DNA from: Thermoproteota archaeon
Lineage (GTDB): Archaea > Thermoproteota > Thermoprotei_A > Sulfolobales > NBVN01
Length of the DNA: 64,000 nt
Assembly: GCA_030550455.1 (NCBI GenBank)
Contig: JAUQPH010000003.1
Coordinates: 9,134-73,133 of the forward strand
Direction of reading: 5' to 3'
The translations under genes were made by a program, and so were the position numbers. The notes beneath the pieces are model-generated. The model was not told the origin of the DNA. It made no database searches and saw only the letters and a program-made list of their open reading frames with translations. Shown piece after piece: positions 43,611 through 52,015 of the stretch (position 1 is the first letter of the stretch; every line of letters begins with the position of its first letter).

Positions 43611-45587
43611 TTGCCGCATTATTTACTGGTGTTTACAACGAATATCGGTAAGGTATTCAATAGAGTGGCAGTAACCTCAGTTCTATTACTGATCCTCACG
43701 GCATCAGTAATGCCAGCCGTACTCTTGGGACAGATAGAAGAAACGTTAGTGGTAGCTTCGATGAAGTACATTAAGAATCCTAACCCGCTAAAAGAGGAGA
43801 CTTGGTATGATTGGTGGCTTAACTTAGTTACCTACGATAGGCTCTTTAGAGAGGGACCAGACCTAGATCCACACCCCTGGCTTTGCTCATACTACGAGCA
43901 CAGCAATGACGGTCTCGTCTGGACCTTTAGGCTCGTCGAAGGTGCTTACTGGCACGACGGTAACCCGATCACGTCTGAAGACTTAGTGTTCACAATAGAG
44001 TTCTACAAGAGGTACAAACCTCCCTCATGGTATCCTTCGGTAGAATTCATCGATAGGGTCGAAGCCCTCGATAAATACACCGTCAGACTGTATCTATCGA
44101 GATTTAACGCATGGATCCTCAGGACCTTCGGGTACATGATAATACTGCCCAAGCACGTATGGTCACACGTAGCTGAAGTCTTCGACGACCCAACCTTCTT
44201 CAACCCGCTCAGCCCAGGTGACGTAGAAAAGGTAATGAGTAGAATAGAGGCTGGAGAACCGAAGGATGTTTCATCGAAGACGAAGGACTTCGTCAGTAGG
44301 TACGGTCACCTCAGAATAGGGTCCGGACCCTACGTACTGACTAGGTGGGTCGAGGGAGAGCTCCTAGACTTAGTAAGGCACCCAAAGTACTTCAAGGCGG
44401 GCTTTCCGAGAGCTGCTAGACTCATATTTAAGGTTTACGCAACAGACGAAGCGCAGTACTTGGCGGTTAAGAAAGGAGACGCTCACATAATGATGTGGAC
44501 GGCACCGTACGCTGTTTTAGATGAGGCAATGCGAGACCCTAACCTCGTAGTCCCGAAGAGTCCGGACGTATATGTAGGGTTCTTAGGGTTCAACATGAGG
44601 GACCCGATTACTGGGAACAAGAACTTCAGGAAGGCCGTTGCTTACGCTTTAGATAAGAACTTCGTAATCAATACGCTCATGCTAGGCTTCGCAGAAAAAG
44701 TTTACACCTTTGTTCACCCAGGTCTTACGTTCTGGGTAAACCTAGAGGTACCAAGATACGACTTCGACCTGTCTATGGCGGCCAGACTTCTCGACGATGC
44801 AGGGTTCAAAGACGTCGATAGAGATGGGTGGAGAGAGTCTCCAGCTGGAGAGAAGTTCGAGGTCACAATATATACACCGGAGTACGACCCGGTTAGAGTA
44901 AGAATAGGAGACATTCTAGTCGAGAACTTAGGCAAGATAGGTGTTAGAGCTAAGAACGTGCCTCTAGACTTCGATACGATGGTTGATTACGTCTACAACC
45001 AGCTTAAGTTCCAAATATATATAATAGAGAACGATGCGAACTTCATGCCATGGTACTACTCGTCTTTTTACGTAGAGGAGCAGGCTGTACCTGGAGGAAA
45101 CAACCCGTGGGGCTTCGTTAATAAGGAGTTCGAGGACATTCTGAGGAAAGCTGAGGCCGAGCCCAGTGATACAGCTAGAGCAGACCTCTACAAGCGCTTA
45201 CAACTCATACTAGCCGAGGAGCTACCGATACTACCCATATACGTTAGGTACTGGATACAGGTATACAGAAGAGAGCTATCCGGTGTAGTAGACATGCCCG
45301 GTGGAGCACTAAACTTCTGGACTCTAATAAACGGAAACTTTAGGGGGCTCGCAGCAGAGCTTCCATACACTGTACTACAACCACCTGTAACGACAGTACC
45401 TACACCACTAGCCACTGTTACGATTGTTCAGACGACCCCCATTACGGTCACTTCTCCAGTGTGGGTAACCTATACCGCTAGGGTGGAGGTGCCCTATACG
45501 CCACCAGAGTTGGTAGTCGCTGCCGTAGTAGCTGTTGTAGCAGTGGGAGTACTAATGTTCTTACTAGGCAGGAGGTACGGTAAGTAG
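43611..45587 (+). CDS. ABC transporter peptide-binding protein (family 5), membrane-anchored
   Basis: A solute-binding protein of the DppA/OppA type, 658 residues. An N-terminal hydrophobic segment (about 16-40) acts as a signal, and the mature part begins with ETLVVASMKYIKNPNP. The body shows the family pattern WTFRLVEGAYWHDGNPITSEDLVFTIE. The C terminus has a Thr/Pro/Val-rich stalk (TTVPTPLATVTIVQTTP) and a final membrane anchor (VVAAVVAVVAVGVLMFLL), the usual archaeal way of tethering binding proteins. TTG start. Two permease genes follow, making an operon for import of peptides or possibly sugars. Confidence 0.88.
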   Translation: MPHYLLVFTTNIGKVFNRVAVTSVLLLILTASVMPAVLLGQIEETLVVASMKYIKNPNPLKEETWYDWWLNLVTYDRLFREGPDLDPHPWLCSYYEHSNDGLVWTFRLVEGAYWHDGNPITSEDLVFTIEFYKRYKPPSWYPSVEFIDRVEALDKYTVRLYLSRFNAWILRTFGYMIILPKHVWSHVAEVFDDPTFFNPLSPGDVEKVMSRIEAGEPKDVSSKTKDFVSRYGHLRIGSGPYVLTRWVEGELLDLVRHPKYFKAGFPRAARLIFKVYATDEAQYLAVKKGDAHIMMWTAPYAVLDEAMRDPNLVVPKSPDVYVGFLGFNMRDPITGNKNFRKAVAYALDKNFVINTLMLGFAEKVYTFVHPGLTFWVNLEVPRYDFDLSMAARLLDDAGFKDVDRDGWRESPAGEKFEVTIYTPEYDPVRVRIGDILVENLGKIGVRAKNVPLDFDTMVDYVYNQLKFQIYIIENDANFMPWYYSSFYVEEQAVPGGNNPWGFVNKEFEDILRKAEAEPSDTARADLYKRLQLILAEELPILPIYVRYWIQVYRRELSGVVDMPGGALNFWTLINGNFRGLAAELPYTVLQPPVTTVPTPLATVTIVQTTPITVTSPVWVTYTARVEVPYTPPELVVAAVVAVVAVGVLMFLLGRRYGK

Positions 45588-45617
45588 GTAAATGAGTGTA
45601 GTATCTAGGGTATCTAG

Positions 45618-46604
45618 GTGACTGCAGTGAGTCTGCCTAGGTATGCTGCTGCGAGAGCTCTCCAAACCTTAGTATCCTTTTTTATTTTGATAAGCATAGC
45701 TTTCTTCCTCTTTAGGGCCATGCCCGGAGACCCTACGGCCTTCCTACTCGAAAGTCCTAGAATACACCCTCAGACTAGGGAGCTCCTCAAGCAGAGGCTT
45801 GGGCTTGATAGACCTCTCTACGAGCAGTTCTTTGTCTACATAGCCAACGTGCTCACCGGTGAACTTGGCTACTCGCTTTACTACGGCAGACCCGTAACCG
45901 AGATAATGTTCGGTAGGAGGATGATCAACACGTTAGTCCTCGTCGGTTCATCTACTTTTGCGGCGATAGCTTTAGGGCTCTTGATGGCTCTCACCTCAGT
46001 TAGAAAGTACGGCTCTAAGTTGGACTCCTCTCTAACTACTTTCTCTTTAGTTACTTACTCCATACCGACGTTCTGGCTCGGCATGATCTTCATAATGCTG
46101 TTTTCAGTAAACCTTCGTTTATTCCCTGTTGGTGGAACCATTACAGCTACGAGAGTACATGAGGGGTTTCTGGATCTAGCACTCGACTACTTGTGGCACA
46201 TGGTTTTACCGTTTACAGTTCTAACACTCATCCAGATAGGCTATAACTACCTAATAGTGAGAAACTCTATGCTATCTCTAATTCAGGAAGACTTCGTCTA
46301 CGTAGCTAGGGCCAAGGGGTTGAGCGAGGACGCTGTGATAAGGAGGCATGTATTCAGAGCAGCCATCCCACCTTTCGCAACTATAGTAGGTCTACAGCTA
46401 GCTGGAGTATTTACGGGCGCGGTGATGACCGAGACGGTGTTCTCTTGGGAGGGGCTCGGTAGGCTGATGTACGAAGCTGTCTCAACTAGAGACTACCCAC
46501 TTCTGCAGGGGTTCTTCATATTAATACTTGCGGCCTTCTTAGTCACGAACTACTTAGTTGACCTGCTATACGCGTACCTAGACCCTCGGGTGAGGCTTAA
46601 GTGA
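45618..46604 (+). CDS. ABC transporter permease, DppB-type
   Basis: A 328-residue six-helix permease. The EAA loop that docks to the ATPase is visible (YVYVARAKGLSEDAVIRRHVFRAAIPP-like region, about 228-255), and the N-terminal FRAMPGDPTAFLLESPRI is the first-permease signature of oligopeptide systems. Begins 30 nt after the binding-protein stop and overlaps the next permease by 4 nt (GTGA). No ATPase gene of the DppD/DppF type is adjacent in the window, so it must share one encoded elsewhere. Confidence 0.92.
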   Translation: MTAVSLPRYAAARALQTLVSFFILISIAFFLFRAMPGDPTAFLLESPRIHPQTRELLKQRLGLDRPLYEQFFVYIANVLTGELGYSLYYGRPVTEIMFGRRMINTLVLVGSSTFAAIALGLLMALTSVRKYGSKLDSSLTTFSLVTYSIPTFWLGMIFIMLFSVNLRLFPVGGTITATRVHEGFLDLALDYLWHMVLPFTVLTLIQIGYNYLIVRNSMLSLIQEDFVYVARAKGLSEDAVIRRHVFRAAIPPFATIVGLQLAGVFTGAVMTETVFSWEGLGRLMYEAVSTRDYPLLQGFFILILAAFLVTNYLVDLLYAYLDPRVRLK

Positions 46605-47446
46605 GTTCTTGGGGAACCCTGAGGCTGTTCTTAAGAAACCCTTACGGCAGGTTCGGCACCCTTCTGCTATTGGGTCTCGTGGTAGTCGCTGGTGTTGGAC
46701 CCATCTTAACCCCTTATGGGGTCTGGCAGTACGGCGTATGTAAACCGTTTGAGAGACCGTCTATATCGCACCCGTTTGGATGTGATGAGATAGGTAGAGA
46801 CCTCCTCACGCTTTTTCTAAGTGGAGCTAGAGTATCTCTCTTTGTAGGCTTTGTAGCAGCTTTCCTCTCGACTCTCCTCGGGGCTCTAGTCGGGTTGTTT
46901 GGAGGCTACTTCGGTGGTCTCCTCGACGCCGTCATCATGAGAGTGGTTGACGCCCTCCTCGCTATACCAAGTCTAGTCCTCATGATAATCTTCGCAGCCG
47001 TTCTAGGTCCTGGGCTTTTCAACGTAATATTTGTAATAACCGTTCTCTCATGGCCTCCAGTGTCAAGGGTGGTTAGGTCCCAAGTCCTTTCAATAAAGGA
47101 GTACCCGCACGTGGAGGCCGCTAGAGCTTGCGGAGCCAGCTCTATGAGAATACTCTTCAAACACATCGCCCCTGCTACCACCCCCCTAGTTGTGGCGAAC
47201 ATGATTCTTCAGATCTCTAATGCTATAATCGCTGAAGCCGCACTTGGATTCCTAGGGCTTGGAGACCCGAGGATACCGTCTTGGGGAGGGATACTGAGGT
47301 TCGCTTTCAGAATGGGTGCTATGTCAGCTGGTTACTGGTGGTACGTAGTACCCCCCGGTCTCGGAATAGTTCTAGCAGTACTCTCGGTTACGTTCATAAG
47401 CTACGCACTAGACGAGATAGTAAACCCGAGACTCAGAAAGTACTAG
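46601..47446 (+). CDS. ABC transporter permease, DppC-type
   Basis: The second permease of the oligopeptide/dipeptide importer, 281 residues. HPFGCDEIGRDLLTLFLSGARVSL is the family's N-terminal signature, and VEAARACGASSMRILFKHIAP is the EAA docking loop. GTG start overlapping the dppB-type stop by 4 nt. The next gene, an M20 peptidase-fold protein, begins 51 nt later and may be in the same unit, acting on imported peptides or derivatives. Confidence 0.92.
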   Translation: MSSWGTLRLFLRNPYGRFGTLLLLGLVVVAGVGPILTPYGVWQYGVCKPFERPSISHPFGCDEIGRDLLTLFLSGARVSLFVGFVAAFLSTLLGALVGLFGGYFGGLLDAVIMRVVDALLAIPSLVLMIIFAAVLGPGLFNVIFVITVLSWPPVSRVVRSQVLSIKEYPHVEAARACGASSMRILFKHIAPATTPLVVANMILQISNAIIAEAALGFLGLGDPRIPSWGGILRFAFRMGAMSAGYWWYVVPPGLGIVLAVLSVTFISYALDEIVNPRLRKY

Positions 47447-47497
47447 GAGGAGAGTGGGCTATTTAACCCTCTCCTAACTATATTCGCGGGTTATAGC

Positions 47498-48871
47498 TTG
47501 GAGGAGTTACTCGCTAAGCTCAAGAGCTACGTGTCCAACCGCAGAGACTACCTAGTCGAAGAAGTTCGAAAGCTCATCAGGATGCCCAGCATCTCCGGTA
47601 CTGGTGAGGGCATACAGGAAACCGCGGGATTCTTGAGGGACTGGATAAGGGAAAGGCTAGGTAGTGAAGCAGTATTACTGAGCTACGGAGGGCATCCGAT
47701 AGTATACGGGAGAGTACGCTCCAGAGGGTTAAGCAGGGTCGTGATCTACAATATGTACGATGTCCAGCCCCCGGACCCGCTTAGTGAGTGGGACTACCCA
47801 CCGTTTGAGGCTGCTATCGCTGGCGGCAAGATAGTGGGTAGAGGAGCTTATAACACGAAGGCCGGGCTTATGTGCTCTCTACTCGGCGTAGAGGCCGTTA
47901 AGGAGGTAGTCGGCGACATACCGGTTGAAGTAGTATTCGTGCTAGAGGGTGAGGAAGAGATTGGTAGCCTCTCGATGCCTAAGTTCATTGAGGATAAAGG
48001 CAGTGAATTGGTGGGCTCAGACTTTGTCTACTTCGCCTACCCCTCAGAGGACATCCCGGGGAAGCCTACGATAGAGTTAGGAAACAAAGGAATAGTCTTC
48101 GTAGAACTTAGAGTTAGGACAAGCCGCTACGATGCGCACAGCAGCCTCGGCTCCGGGCTAGTGAACCCGGCTGCTGTACTAGCTAGAGTTGCCTTCGAGC
48201 TCTTAGACCCTCTAGCTGGCCCCAAGCTCGGGTGGCTAGAGTCTAAGGCAGTTACTCCCACTGAGGAGGACCTAAAGTACTTAGAGGACATCATGGAGGC
48301 CTGCCCATTGAGTAGAGTCGTAGAGGAGTACGGGATCTACAGGACTTTGCTAACCGGTAGGGACTGGTACATCAAGGTGTTCTTTAGACCCTCCGTCAAC
48401 ATAGACGGGTTTGCCTCGGGTTACGTGGGTCCCGGTACGAAGACCATAACTCCGGCGGAGGCCGTCATGAGGCTAGACTTCAGACTCGTCCCAAACATAG
48501 AGCCTGAGGACGCTATCTCTTACTTAAACGAAGTCCTGGAGAAACTCAAAGTAAAGGACTTGGTCGAAGTCAGAGTGCATGACTCGTACACGTGGAGTAA
48601 GACTGACCCCAGACACCCCGCAGTCAGAACAGCCGTCGAGACGTACTCAATGATGGGGTTAAAGCCCTACTTAATCCCCATGATGCCGGGCTCGGCACCC
48701 TCTTACCTCTTCACTAGAGTACTGAAGCTACCAATGATCTCGACGGGACCGGGTCACGGCGGGAGGGCTCACGCACCTAATGAGTATATAACCGTAGACA
48801 CCGTACCGAACTTAACCCTGTACACCGCTTTGCTGATAGTGAAAACAGCTCTCAAGAGCGGGAGCAGTTAA
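47498..48871 (+). CDS. M20 peptidase-fold protein with altered metal site
   Basis: An M20 (ArgE/DapE/carnosinase-like) protein of 457 residues with catalytic and dimerisation domains. The expected metal ligands are a His in YNHYDVQP, the Asp pair in GRGxxDDKG, Glu-Glu, a third acid and a C-terminal His. Here the first is Met86 (YNMYDVQP; Asp88 kept), the Asp pair is Asn119-Thr120 (GRGAYNTKAG), Glu152-Glu153 are present (EGEEEIGS), the third acid is unclear (AYPSEDIPG), and the last His is kept (GHGGRAHAPNE). Normal di-zinc chemistry seems unlikely. It may be an inactive binding protein or have a different mechanism. TTG start; 51 nt downstream of the peptide permeases. Confidence 0.8.
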   Translation: MEELLAKLKSYVSNRRDYLVEEVRKLIRMPSISGTGEGIQETAGFLRDWIRERLGSEAVLLSYGGHPIVYGRVRSRGLSRVVIYNMYDVQPPDPLSEWDYPPFEAAIAGGKIVGRGAYNTKAGLMCSLLGVEAVKEVVGDIPVEVVFVLEGEEEIGSLSMPKFIEDKGSELVGSDFVYFAYPSEDIPGKPTIELGNKGIVFVELRVRTSRYDAHSSLGSGLVNPAAVLARVAFELLDPLAGPKLGWLESKAVTPTEEDLKYLEDIMEACPLSRVVEEYGIYRTLLTGRDWYIKVFFRPSVNIDGFASGYVGPGTKTITPAEAVMRLDFRLVPNIEPEDAISYLNEVLEKLKVKDLVEVRVHDSYTWSKTDPRHPAVRTAVETYSMMGLKPYLIPMMPGSAPSYLFTRVLKLPMISTGPGHGGRAHAPNEYITVDTVPNLTLYTALLIVKTALKSGSS

Positions 48872-48893
48872 AGATTTTGAAGCGTTTACTGCT

Positions 48894-49181
48894 TCACGAA
48901 CTAGACCTCTTTCTAACTAACTCGAGGACTACAGCTAGGATAGCCCACAAAGCTATCCCTCCTATTACCATAACGAGTCCGAGCAGGGAGCTGCCGAGAG
49001 GGTCTTCGAGTACCTCGAGAGGCACGAACTCTCCCCCTTCTATGTAACTCCACACCCAGTCAACAAGCACCATTAGTGTCGCAGCCCAGAGTATTAGTAA
49101 CAAGTACTTTGAGACCTCTTTTCTACTGAAGTAGACTGCTGTAGCTGCTACTGAGGCAGACAGGAGAGCTACTAGCCACAT
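48894..49181 (-). CDS. Small three-helix membrane protein
   Basis: About 96 residues with three hydrophobic segments. The ORF track starts at 49253, but that would put the promoter TATATA inside the coding sequence (as GFIYAL). The ATG at 49181 (MWLVALLSASVAA) is preferred, with the TATA box about 34 nt upstream. I do not recognise the family. It is transcribed divergently from the next small membrane protein, probably from a shared promoter. Confidence 0.55.
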   Translation of the reverse strand: MWLVALLSASVAATAVYFSRKEVSKYLLLILWAATLMVLVDWVWSYIEGGEFVPLEVLEDPLGSSLLGLVMVIGGIALWAILAVVLELVRKRSSS

Positions 49182-49210
49182 GCTAGTGCACCAAAATATT
49201 GAAGTTAGTG

Positions 49211-49220
49211 CATATATAAA
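49211..49220. promoter_or_regulatory. Shared TATA element of two divergent small membrane genes
   Basis: CATATATAAA has a palindromic ATATAT core that can be read from both strands. It lies about 34 nt before the minus-strand ATG at 49181 and about 36 nt before the plus-strand ATG at 49252. Confidence 0.45.
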
Positions 49221-49251
49221 CCCCCTACCAGAGTATAGTGGGAGATAAGAC

Positions 49252-49605
49252 ATGGCCTGCTTCCTAGCTCCACTAGTTGCTGCTGGAATAGTAACAGTAG
49301 TTCAGAGACTGGCTAAGACAGCAGGTGAGAAGCTGGAGTTAGGAATACTGAGCACGATCCTCTGGGGAGGCTCCATACTTTTGGCCATAGAACATGCGTG
49401 GCACGGTGAAATAGTCCCGTACCCGCCGTTTTTAACCGCCATGTATAGTCCAGCAGACCTTGTCACAGTATTACATGAAATCTCGACAGCAGGAGTAAGC
49501 ATGGTGTTAGCCTCACTGGGGATGTGGGGTGGTATTCTCTCCTTTAACAAGTTACTCGCCCATAGAAAAAGCTCTCGGTTATTGAAGACTTTTAGTGTGA
49601 GCTAA
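49252..49605 (+). CDS. Small membrane protein with conserved MACFLAPLVAAGI start
   Basis: 117 residues with three hydrophobic segments, beginning MACFLAPLVAAG and containing conserved-looking histidines (AIEHAWHGEI, VTVLHEIS). The start ATG has GGGAG 9 nt upstream. I recall similar small proteins of unknown function in archaea but cannot name a family. Its divergent partner is also a small membrane protein, so the two may form a complex. The histidines suggest metal or haem binding, which is inference. Confidence 0.6.
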   Translation: MACFLAPLVAAGIVTVVQRLAKTAGEKLELGILSTILWGGSILLAIEHAWHGEIVPYPPFLTAMYSPADLVTVLHEISTAGVSMVLASLGMWGGILSFNKLLAHRKSSRLLKTFSVS

Positions 49606-50021
49606 CCGATTATCTGTTTCCAGCTTTTTCTACTTCTTGTCTATCTATTTTACTAGATATCCGGGACCCGTGCTCTGTTCCTAGCGCATGGACTAGCATA
49701 ACCCCCTTCCTCTTTTCTCCGGGCAGTACTCTGCTACAACATCCTTTCTCTAGTATAAAATCTAGCCCCTCGACTCATACTCCTAATTAATCCCTTACGC
49801 TTACTAGGAGGTAGTGTGGAGGGCTTCTCTACAATCCTAGCATCCTAAGGATTATTTTTGATTGATCCCAGTACTAACTAGACCATTAGTTGGACCACTA
49901 GTTGCGCTGTGAGATACTCACTATACCACCTGACTGAAGATCCGCTGAGTCGGGGTCCCAGTGTAAGATATACTTTATTTTAGATCAGTATTCGAACAGC
50001 GTATGAGGGGTGTGTTAGATC
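49606..50021. other. Non-coding stretch with pyrimidine-rich tract and short tandem motif
   Basis: Starts with T-rich runs (AGCTTTTTCTACTTCTTG) that probably terminate the upstream gene. It also has a C/T-rich tract (CCCCCTTCCTCTTTTCTCC) near 49700 and an imperfect tandem of GACCATTAGTTG/GACCACTAGTTG at 49881-49905. TATACTTTATTT near 49975 is a likely promoter of the PLD gene. No ORF. Confidence 0.35.
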
Positions 50022-50795
50022 GTGAACGCTAGAGCCCTCGCTTTAGCATGCCTTTTGTTAGTCATCGGGGCGCTAATTGGTTACAGCATTAGTGCCTCAA
50101 AGCCTCCTGTTTACCACACAGTTACGGCAACGCTCTTGAGTACAACTACGAAGACTCTCGAGCTTTTTATTACGTTAATACAGACGTTACCTACGACGAT
50201 TACGGGGACTGCTGAAAGAACTGCGACCTGGGTCTCGACTGTTACCACTACGAGGGCCGTTACAACGATTTCCACAACCACTTTTACAACGACATACGTA
50301 GTCACGAAGCCGGTTACTGTAACTGTTGCCGTAGGCGTAGACTTACTCGTGGACAAGGACTACTATTACGCTTTATTGAGCTTCTTGAGTAGGGCCAACA
50401 GGAGTATCTACATAATTATGTACGCCGTGAAGTACGATCCTAGCGAACCAGACGATCCCGTGAACATCTTGCTGTACACAGTTGTCAACGCCTACAAGCG
50501 GGGCCTCGATGTGAAGGTTCTCGTCGACGACGTGACTTTCAGTAGCTATAGTGAAACGATAGATTACCTAAAGAGTAGTGGAGTGCCCATAAGACTCGAC
50601 AAGAGTAAGTCTATAACTACTCACGCAAAGTTAGTTATAGTCGATGATCGATACGTGTTTGTTGGCAGTCATAACTGGACCGAAAGTGCCCTAATCCACA
50701 ATCACGAGGTATCGGTACTCATAGTATCGGACACCGTTGCTCAACAGGTCGAGGAATACTTCAACATGTTATGGAGTGAGGGAAGAGCGATCTAG
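50022..50795 (+). CDS. Exported phospholipase D-superfamily protein with Thr-rich stalk
   Basis: 257 residues. An N-terminal hydrophobic segment (about 5-25) anchors or exports the protein; a ~65-residue Thr/Val-rich stalk follows (TTITGTAERTATWVSTVTTT). The globular part (about 105-257) has one HKD motif, HAKLVIVDDRYVFVGSHNW (H-x-K-x4-D). A single motif and small size are typical of Nuc-type nucleases, which act as dimers, rather than of phospholipases. The position outside the cell suggests degradation of DNA or other phosphodiesters. GTG start preceded by GAGGGGTG. Monocistronic. Confidence 0.8.
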   Translation: MNARALALACLLLVIGALIGYSISASKPPVYHTVTATLLSTTTKTLELFITLIQTLPTTITGTAERTATWVSTVTTTRAVTTISTTTFTTTYVVTKPVTVTVAVGVDLLVDKDYYYALLSFLSRANRSIYIIMYAVKYDPSEPDDPVNILLYTVVNAYKRGLDVKVLVDDVTFSSYSETIDYLKSSGVPIRLDKSKSITTHAKLVIVDDRYVFVGSHNWTESALIHNHEVSVLIVSDTVAQQVEEYFNMLWSEGRAI

Positions 50796-51180
50796 CTGAG
50801 GAGTTCATCCTCATACTAGGCTTGGGCTTATTCTCATAGTGTTGCCTTACTCAATTCATCCGCATTAGCCACGGGTACGAGCACCATAGATGGTCGATGA
50901 CATCCGCGATCCAGATATCCTGGGTACCCAAGAGACGAGTTCACACTGGATATCGCACTCCTACTGGAATCACACATATCGTTGCTAGAAGTTATAGGCA
51001 GAATACGCTGTCTCGAACCACTACTCCTTACTGAAGCTCTAGCCGTATTATGACACCTTCGCACACGTAGTATTAAAAGCATTAAGTATCTCGAAGTTTG
51101 CGTCCCGGCTGATCGGTATACCTGCTTTCCATCCGGTCGCAGTATGTGAAGTTAGTTAATTTAGTGTTTTTACTACTGTC
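50796..51180. other. Non-coding stretch upstream of the metalloregulator
   Basis: Holds a short palindrome (TGGGTACCCA, near 50930) and, near 51153-51162, the A/T box TTAATTTA about 25 nt ahead of the regulator's TTG. The 82-aa minus ORF looks like chance. Nothing else is seen. Confidence 0.35.
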
Positions 51181-51825
51181 TTGGAGAGTATGAGAAGAAC
51201 GAGTGTTGAAGACTACCTTTCAACTATATATAGACTAGAGGAAGTCTTCGGAGTCGCTAGAACCAACGATATTTCCAGAGAGCTGGGAGTTAGACCCGCA
51301 ACTGTTAGTAAGATATTGCGCAGGCTCGCGGACGAAGGTTACGTCGTGTGGGTGAAGTTTCGAGGCTTCAAACTCAGCGAAAAAGGAGTAGAAACAGTTA
51401 AAACTCTAGTTAGAAAGCACAGAATATGTGAAGCCTTTCTGAATGAACTGGGTTTCGACCCAGTAGAGGTTCACGAGTACGCACACTACATGGAGCACTT
51501 GCCCCAGAGGATAGTGGAGTCTATTTATAGGTACATAGGGTCCCCAAAGGAGTGCCCTCACGGCAACCCGATCCCTGGGGAAGGGTCTACTCTAGCCGGG
51601 AGACCCCTTTCAGACTTCGGCATCGGAGAGACTGTTAGAGTTATCGGCTACAGAGGAGAGCTCGTTACGTACATGAAGAAGGCTATAGCCTCAGGCCTCA
51701 CCCTAGGTGCGGAAGTCCTCATAGTAAACAAAGCGGGTAAAAGTATTGACCTGAAAATCGGTGACCGCTTAGAGAGGGTCGACCTCAAGACGGCTATGAC
51801 TGTACTAGCAGAACATCAACATTAA
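51181..51825 (+). CDS. DtxR/MntR-family metal-dependent regulator
   Basis: A 214-residue iron- or manganese-responsive repressor. Residues 1-65 form the winged helix (VEDYLSTIYRLEE ... ISRELGVRPATVSKILRRLADEGYV). The dimerisation/metal domain has HRICEAFLNELG and HEYAHYMEHL, and ECPHGNPIPG is the usual end of this domain. A C-terminal FeoA-like SH3 domain (about 140-214) follows. The TTG at 51181 fits a TATA-like box about 25 nt upstream; an ATG at 51190 is the alternative. Candidate targets within the window are the ZIP and CDF transporters and ferritin, by inference only. Confidence 0.88.
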   Translation: MESMRRTSVEDYLSTIYRLEEVFGVARTNDISRELGVRPATVSKILRRLADEGYVVWVKFRGFKLSEKGVETVKTLVRKHRICEAFLNELGFDPVEVHEYAHYMEHLPQRIVESIYRYIGSPKECPHGNPIPGEGSTLAGRPLSDFGIGETVRVIGYRGELVTYMKKAIASGLTLGAEVLIVNKAGKSIDLKIGDRLERVDLKTAMTVLAEHQH

Positions 51826-52015
51826 TCTGAGAGCTCTTCACTCTAGGTCTTTGACATAAAGATGATGCTATCTGGAGTGAAACCTAGCTATATGCTACCG
51901 ACATCTCCTCAGCACCGAAAGTCGAGACCTTCAGTCGTGTGGGTCAGAGTACATTCGAGAGCCTAAACTGCACGCAGTTTTGATATCGTTAGTAATCTTA
52001 TCTGGGGTAAAACAG

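Noticed and set aside
50834-51082. 82-aa minus-strand ORF upstream of the metalloregulator
   Set aside because: Ser/Arg-rich, no start signal and no resemblance to a protein; it overlaps the region expected to hold the regulator's promoter.
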